A DNA stretch of 64,000 nucleotides from Strongyloides papillosus. Its lineage: Eukaryota; Nematoda; Chromadorea; Rhabditida; Strongyloididae. Under the pieces are notes generated by a model. That model ran no database searches. It was not told the origin of the DNA and saw only the letters and a program-made list of their open reading frames with translations. The DNA lies in assembly GCA_005656395.1 (NCBI GenBank), contig SRSI01000028.1:1612001-1676000 (forward strand), read 5' to 3'. The position numbers and the translations under genes are program-made. Below are positions 58,804 to 64,000 of this stretch, piece after piece. Numbering within the stretch: the first letter of the stretch is position 1; each line of letters starts with the position of its first letter.

Positions 58804-60368
58804 ATGTTGCTTCACCCTTTGTACCTTCTAATAATATTATATTATTACACAATTCAAATAATAGGTATACGTGTAACTGGTAAATGGACACCTACAAAGG
58901 AACCACTTAAATTTATCGCAAAATTTGGTTTTCAACAACTTGATCCATTAGATATACCTAATTCAATGGGCTTTGTTTATGGAAATATAACAACAAAAGA
59001 AATAAATGAAAATATAAATAGTGAATATTTATTAACTATTGTACCGGAAACAAAAATATATTCATTTCTTAATATAAAGGATTCTAAAGTAGATAACACA
59101 TTTTGTTCAAATCTTTTAAAAGATATTAGTAATATTGCTTTTGATTCCAGATGTTTTACTAATGGTAGTAGAGGAGATATCTTTAGATGGGTACCGTGTC
59201 CAAAAGATAAATTATGTATTGATGAGGATGATCCAAAAAAGGTATTACCTAATTATCAAATGACATTTAGAATTCGAGAACCTGTAACACCTGAATTTTG
59301 GTATATCTTAGGCATATCATGCCATCTTAATGAAAATTGTAAATGGATTCAGTCAACTAATAAAAAATTAATTGATATTAAATATGATATTTGGTTAACT
59401 AATGGTAATCCTAATTTAAGATGGAGTAATATATTTAGATTACAATTGTCATTTGATAAGCAAAGGCTTGAAGATATATATGGAATTTCATTGTTTATTT
59501 ATATAATACTTTTTGTCATCCAAAGGCAATCATTGGAAAATAAGGGTAGATTGAATAAAGCAAGTATTTACTATAAAATTTTATATAATAGTATCATATG
59601 TCATTTAATAAGTTTTTTTCTATCAACTCTTAACATATCTTCAATTGCCTGGAGTGGAAATAGTATAGAAATCGCAATTTTTTTAAGTAAAATATTTCAA
59701 ATTGTTGCTATTTCATATATCTCATTGTTTATGGTAAAATTTGCTCAAGAATGGAGAATACACATTAGTAAAACCTAAAGGCTTATCGCTTGTCACAAGG
59801 AAAATATGGTTAATATTAACGGGAATCAGTATTATTCTTTATTTTATTAAATATGTAAGTGTAGGATTGAAAAAAAACGAGCATCTTTAATATAAATATT
59901 TATTTCAGTTTTTATTTACAACTAATATTTATACACCTGGAGAATTTGAAACATACCCAGATTGTGGGCTAATCCTAATTCGTTGTTTCTATACGGTTTG
60001 GTTTTTATATGAAATAAGATTTTATATTGAAAGTGTAACTGAATTAAATCAAGCTTCTTTCTTAGCACACTTTGGAGCATCAACATTAGTATGGTTTGTT
60101 TATTATCCTATTTTTGGAGTATTTTCGCATCTCATTTCTGAATTCTTGGCGTTCAAAAATCGTTATAGGTATTACAACATTTGCTGATACAGTTTGCGTG
60201 GGATGTTTGGTTAATTTCCTTTATCAAAACAATTCGCAAGAAAGAATACTTCAAGCATCATTACCAATAGATATAATACTATCACAAAGAACAGATTCAT
60301 TGGATTCAGCAGATAAAATATTATTAGATGATTATGAGGAGGATAATGGTGGAGAGGGTATAATTTAG
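58804..60368 (+). CDS. TMEM145: TMEM145/GPR180-like seven-span protein with two frame breaks
   Basis: Two exons (58804-59854, 59909-60368); removing two extra bases gives 502 residues, close to TMEM145 (about 490). A signal peptide is followed by a beta-rich ectodomain with FGFQQLD, GFVYGNIT, FDSRCF, WVPCPKDKLC and FWYILGISC, then a multi-span region. The pattern is that of the GpcrRhopsn4 family. The frame shifts by +1 at about 59752-59756 (between QEW and EYTLVKPKGLSLV) and again by +1 at 60146-60147 (between LISEF and WRSKIVIGI). Coding signal continues unbroken on both sides of each shift. The C-terminal tail is acidic (DYEEDNGGEG). The function of TMEM145 in worms is not known; GPR180 relatives are secretory-pathway or surface proteins. 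Confidence 0.75.
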
Positions 60369-60439
60369 TTTTGTGTGTCATATGATTCTTAATTCTTTTT
60401 TAATCCATTAAAATTTTACGATATTTATATGAAAGTAAA
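60369..60439. other. 3' end region between gene and pseudogene
   Basis: Short convergent stretch with no distinct feature. Confidence 0.3.
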
Positions 60440-61400
60440 ATTATTACATTCAACAAATCTTTTATCAATTATTCTTAACTTTGTTGTAGCATGACATTGT
60501 CCAATAAGATCATTCATTGTAAAAGTAGCATTTTGTAGTGTTATCATTAAATCTTCTTCACAATATTGTGCCAAATTTCCATGAGTGCAATAAAAGCCTG
60601 AACTGTAAATCGTGGGCGATTAATCATCAAAAATTGTAATTTAAATAACTTTGTTTTCTCCGCATTATCAATAATTTCAAAAAGAAATTTATCAGTAACA
60701 CCCAATTGGACATATGACGTTGTATTAATAATACGAAGGTTTTAATAATCTTTGAATAGATGGAATAAACATATCATCAACCATAAATTCATTTGGAGAG
60801 CATTCCTCAAAACCGACATCATTGATGTATTGTTGATTAAGGGTAAAAAAATTTTTTTAACTCAACTATAGCATCAATACAAAAGTCACAATAAAGACAA
60901 TAAAATTGTGATGGTTGAAGGGATAAACAATTAAGAAGTCTCATGATAATTTTACTCTCTGATTAATCATACCCCTAATAAATAAAGAATTAACTTTAAT
61001 ATGTTTCATGTTGTTTTCCAATTCTCTTAACGATTGTATAGTAAATTTTTTAGGATCTCTCTGTGTATCTAATGAAAAAATTATTATTTGTCCTTCATCA
61101 AGGTTTATTTAACTTGATCAAATTGGAAGTGGTCAAATTGTTCCGAGTACGTTTTAACTACATTTCTCCACATTTTTGATACTTTGGCCACCTTCATAAG
61201 TTCATTTACATTCATAAAGCGAATATTTTTTCGCAAAATAAATGCATTTTGCAGTGGTGGAGCATTTCTATTTTTGACCAAATATTTGTCTTGTCGGGTT
61301 GGTATTTCATTATACCTTATTGTTTTAAATAATTTCCATATTGGTACATATACATTACAAAACGTCAAAAGGTAGCTACATACTTTGGAGAACAATGAGT
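60440..61400 (-). pseudogene. F-box-like gene, decayed
   Basis: Minus-strand fragments in several frames spell a recognisable F-box protein. NVNELMKVAKVSKMWRNVVK (within 61105-61395) is the second half of an F-box. Then come RDPKKFTIQSLRELENNMKH, VNSLFIRGMINQRVKL, LFEIIDNAEKTKLFKLQFLM and VQAFIALMEIWHNIVKK in order but different frames, with stops between. The order and the leucine-rich character fit the large nematode F-box/LRR families, whose members adapt substrates to SCF ubiquitin ligases. At least four frame changes are needed, so this is a true pseudogene and not a sequencing artefact. Confidence 0.7.
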
Positions 61401-61485
61401 AACTAAAAAAATAAAGATAGAGATTAGAAAAAATTTATTATATTCTTACATGTAACTTATAAAACTACAAAAATAACCTCTTTTT

Positions 61486-61830
61486 CTATTTTGTAAGATT
61501 GCGAAATCGTCCATTTTCTTTTGTCACTTCTTCCATATTGGTATCATCTTCAATTAGTAATCTTCCTGAATCATATGCTTTAAGTGTGTACCAATGGTAC
61601 GACGATTACGAAGGCCATGGGCTGCTACCGTTACACTTATCATATCCTTTTAAACAATAATAAATGAATAATTGTGACCTTTGAATTAAAAAATAAAGAA
61701 ATAAATAATAAGTATTTCTTTTCTGTTTATTTTAGCTAAACCATAAATATATATGGATGATGTAATCGATGATGAGTTAACGTCTATTTTCTTTCCCACC
61801 ACATTCTTTTTCTTTGACTAAAAGTGCCAT
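61486..61830 (-). pseudogene. Unidentified two-exon locus with an internal stop
   Basis: A possible first exon, complement(61782-61830), starts MALLVKEKECGGKENRR and ends at a GTTAAC donor with one base over. A second exon, complement(61486-61646), starts after tgtttaaaag, fits the phase and reads YDKCNGSSPWPS, one stop codon, then SSYHWYTLKAYDSGRLLIED and EEVTKENGRFRNLTK. The second half is strikingly protein-like, yet the TAA interrupts it. Family not recognised. Confidence 0.35.
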
Positions 61831-63583
61831 AGTTACTACATATTTGTTTAAAACTGCAGTTACTAAAAATATATTCCTTTATCAATTCTCTTTTTTTTCT
61901 TTAACATTGTTTATAATAAAAACATATTTATTAGGTTTTTAGAAATGAAATGTTTAATATTAAACAAGAATAATAAAAGAACCTTAATAATTACGTTAAC
62001 AATCAATTTGCCTATTGAGATAAAAGGTATTAGATTCAACTCATTGCTTCTAACATGATAAGAGCCTGCTTCTGATTCCACCTTAAGAGAAAATAAGTGT
62101 TTGAAATTTTTAAAACACCAATCTTATATATTTTACATCATTTCAATTGGTGTCAGACTTCTTTTTCAAACAATACTTATATATTTTAACATAGAATATG
62201 GCATGCTTGTGAATGGTCTGATAATAAGGTAGATTAGATAAAGTTTTCATAGGTTACTTTCTATTCTACGAAAACTATAAATAAACTATTATTATTAGAT
62301 TTTTTCTATAATAGAAAAAAGCTGGCAAAGTATTTAACTATAATAAAAACAGGTTGATGATGTAAACAAACTTCAATTCACTTTAAAAAATGATACAACT
62401 TTATATGAATATGGAAACATACTAGGAAATTATTGGATTCCGGCATATTATCAGTCGTTTGTTTTCACATAAACTTCAAAATGCTATAATTTTAATAAGA
62501 AATTTATTTAATTTGTAATATATTATCCATCATTATCTACAAATTGTCTTCATTAACAGACACCTTATCGGTTACATACGTGAAAAATTTACTAATCTTT
62601 TGGGAAAAATTTAGAAAAATCAATATTTATTTCATAAACTTTATTAAGACGTCTTCAATTCAAAAAGTTATGTAGAGACAAAAACAGCTAATACTTATAT
62701 GTAGACACACCTAGAGCGTATGTTAGGTGAAGGAGAACTTCATAGCTTAACTTATCCAGTATTCAATATCATGTGTAGTTATATTAAAGAACAACTTTTG
62801 ATTTATTATAAATTTTACAATTTCCTCTAAATTTTCTTGTCTAATTTTAGTAATATGTTGCGTAAGAAATCATAAAAAAAATCGTTTTTAATTTGGAAGA
62901 ATTTCAAAAATCTTTATTAAAACAAGAAATCCTACAAATCGATGGTTCATCTTCAAGGTTAATTTATTATTAAGAAACTTGAGAATTGTTGGTTGTACTT
63001 TTCTAACATCTAATATACCTTCTCCCAACGTCCCACATTAATTTATAGTAGCTTAAGTTACGTCATGTTTTAGTTGAAGCTCGTAGAAAATATAATGATA
63101 AAAACTACTTCTCTACTTACATTCCCGTTTAAACAAAAGAAAATATAACATATATTTATATGACAAAATTATGATTATGCAAATTATAAAGTTAAGAAGT
63201 TTTACTATAAAATTATTATAATAACTTAATTTTCCAACACTTTTAATCATATTTTTAATGATATAAAGTGACAATGGAAAAAGACAGAACTCGTCCACTA
63301 ACCTAATAATATTAATATTAAAAAAAAAACTTTATTTTAATGATTATGAACAAAAACATTTCCTTTTTCATATGAATATATTTATCCAACCACTAAGCAA
63401 AAAAATTATATACAAAAATATACAATATTATACATAAAAAGGTTTCAATTTTTATCAACACAAATTTCAAAAAATAATAATAACAAAGATGATATAGTCT
63501 TTTTAAGCACTTATAGAATTTGTACCTTCTATAGGCTCATGAATAGAGGTTAACGTTGTTGAAGGTGTATAGTTAGAACCACT
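61831..63583. other. 1.75 kb intergenic spacer
   Basis: AT-rich. About 62050-62150 has a weak match (agagcctg...gattcca) to 41600, and 62702-62735 to 58212. No gene is supported. Confidence 0.35.
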
Positions 63584-64000
63584 TCATGATTGCAATTGCG
63601 AGCGATTGTAGCCGTAGTGTGGAGAAGATATGTCTGAGGATCCAGGGCTCAGATGATTTTCCTCATTACCATATGTACTATTTTGTACATCTCTCCTCAT
63701 ACTCGTTAATGACGGATCCGTGGTTGTTGGATTCATTTTATAATAATAACACATATCACAAATACGTACTTTTTTTATCATAACCAAGTTCTGGTAAAGC
63801 TAATCTACTTGATGAACAGTAAGAACAAAATATTCTACCGCAGTTTCTACAGTGATGTTTTCTTCTTATAATAGTGAATGGAGCATTACATGATGTACAT
63901 TGGTCACACTCTTCATCAGGAACCCAACGAACTCCTTAAAAAATATTATTATATTAAAAACTAGTTTAATTAAAAAGAATACTTACCAACAATAAAACTT
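63584..64000 (-). CDS. lst-2: FYVE-domain protein, LST-2/ZFYVE28-like, C-terminal part
   Basis: Exons are complement(63584-63934) and complement(63987->64000), cut by the window edge; the 52-bp intron has GT/AG ends. A complete FYVE finger begins at [13 protein letters not shown], followed by [14 protein letters not shown] (the R[R/K]HHCR phosphoinositide-binding motif), CSYCSSS, and VRICDMC. The WVPD start and the [13 protein letters not shown] block resemble ZFYVE28/LST-2, in which FYVE is near the C-terminus. A Ser/Asn-rich tail of about 50 residues ends at 63584. Within the finger, the frame shifts by one base at a run of seven T (63771-63777 on the plus strand), between GYDKK and VRICDMC. 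FYVE proteins bind PI3P on early endosomes; LST-2 restrains EGFR signalling in C. elegans. Confidence 0.75.

Overview
The window is eukaryotic nuclear DNA, very AT-rich, with compact genes, short introns (mostly 40-60 bp, GT...TTTCAG/TTTTAG) and long AT-rich spacers. The protein set (a DEG/ENaC channel close to UNC-8, SSU-2, a COL-99-type membrane collagen, ShK and DB modules, a C6-like secreted protein, nrf-type acyltransferase, LST-2) identifies a nematode. Base composition and compactness fit a Strongyloides-like clade IV worm; that last step is inference. No rRNA, tRNA or CRISPR array was recognised.

Layout. 0.7-2.3 kb: secreted two-ShK protein (-). 4.1-6.6 kb: unc-8-like channel (+). 7.1-8.3 kb: ERp44-like ER thioredoxin (-). 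11.9-13.7 kb: ssu-2 homologue (+). 14.9-20.7 kb: 14-exon transmembrane collagen of the col-99/MACIT type (-). 25.5-26.7 kb: DNAJB12/14-type J protein (-). 31.7-33.2 kb: small secreted genes, including an allatostatin-C-type neuropeptide precursor (-) with two short exons. 34.9-38.0 kb: neprilysin-family M13 peptidase (-). 42.4-44.9 kb: NRF/acyltransferase-3 membrane protein (-). 48.4-50.6 kb: Gln/Pro-rich DB-module protein (-) preceded, on the same strand and 174 bp upstream, by a 65-residue two-exon gene. 54.2-55.1 kb: tetraspanin (+). 55.9-57.2 kb: RING1/SPAT-3-type Polycomb protein (-). 58.8-60.4 kb: TMEM145/GPR180-type membrane protein (+). 60.4-61.8 kb: F-box-like pseudogene and another broken locus (-). 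63.6-64.0 kb: the C-terminal end of an LST-2/ZFYVE28-type FYVE protein (-), cut by the window edge.

The genes are mostly unrelated singletons. Two things stand out besides them. First, all seven single-base frame breaks I found in otherwise well-preserved genes lie right of 48.6 kb; none lies in the roughly 13 kb of coding sequence to the left. This looks like a local consensus-quality problem or a run of decaying genes. Second, a degenerate, formerly coding element of about 350-400 bp occurs in at least four places (around 0.2, 14.5, 29.2 and 47.6 kb).
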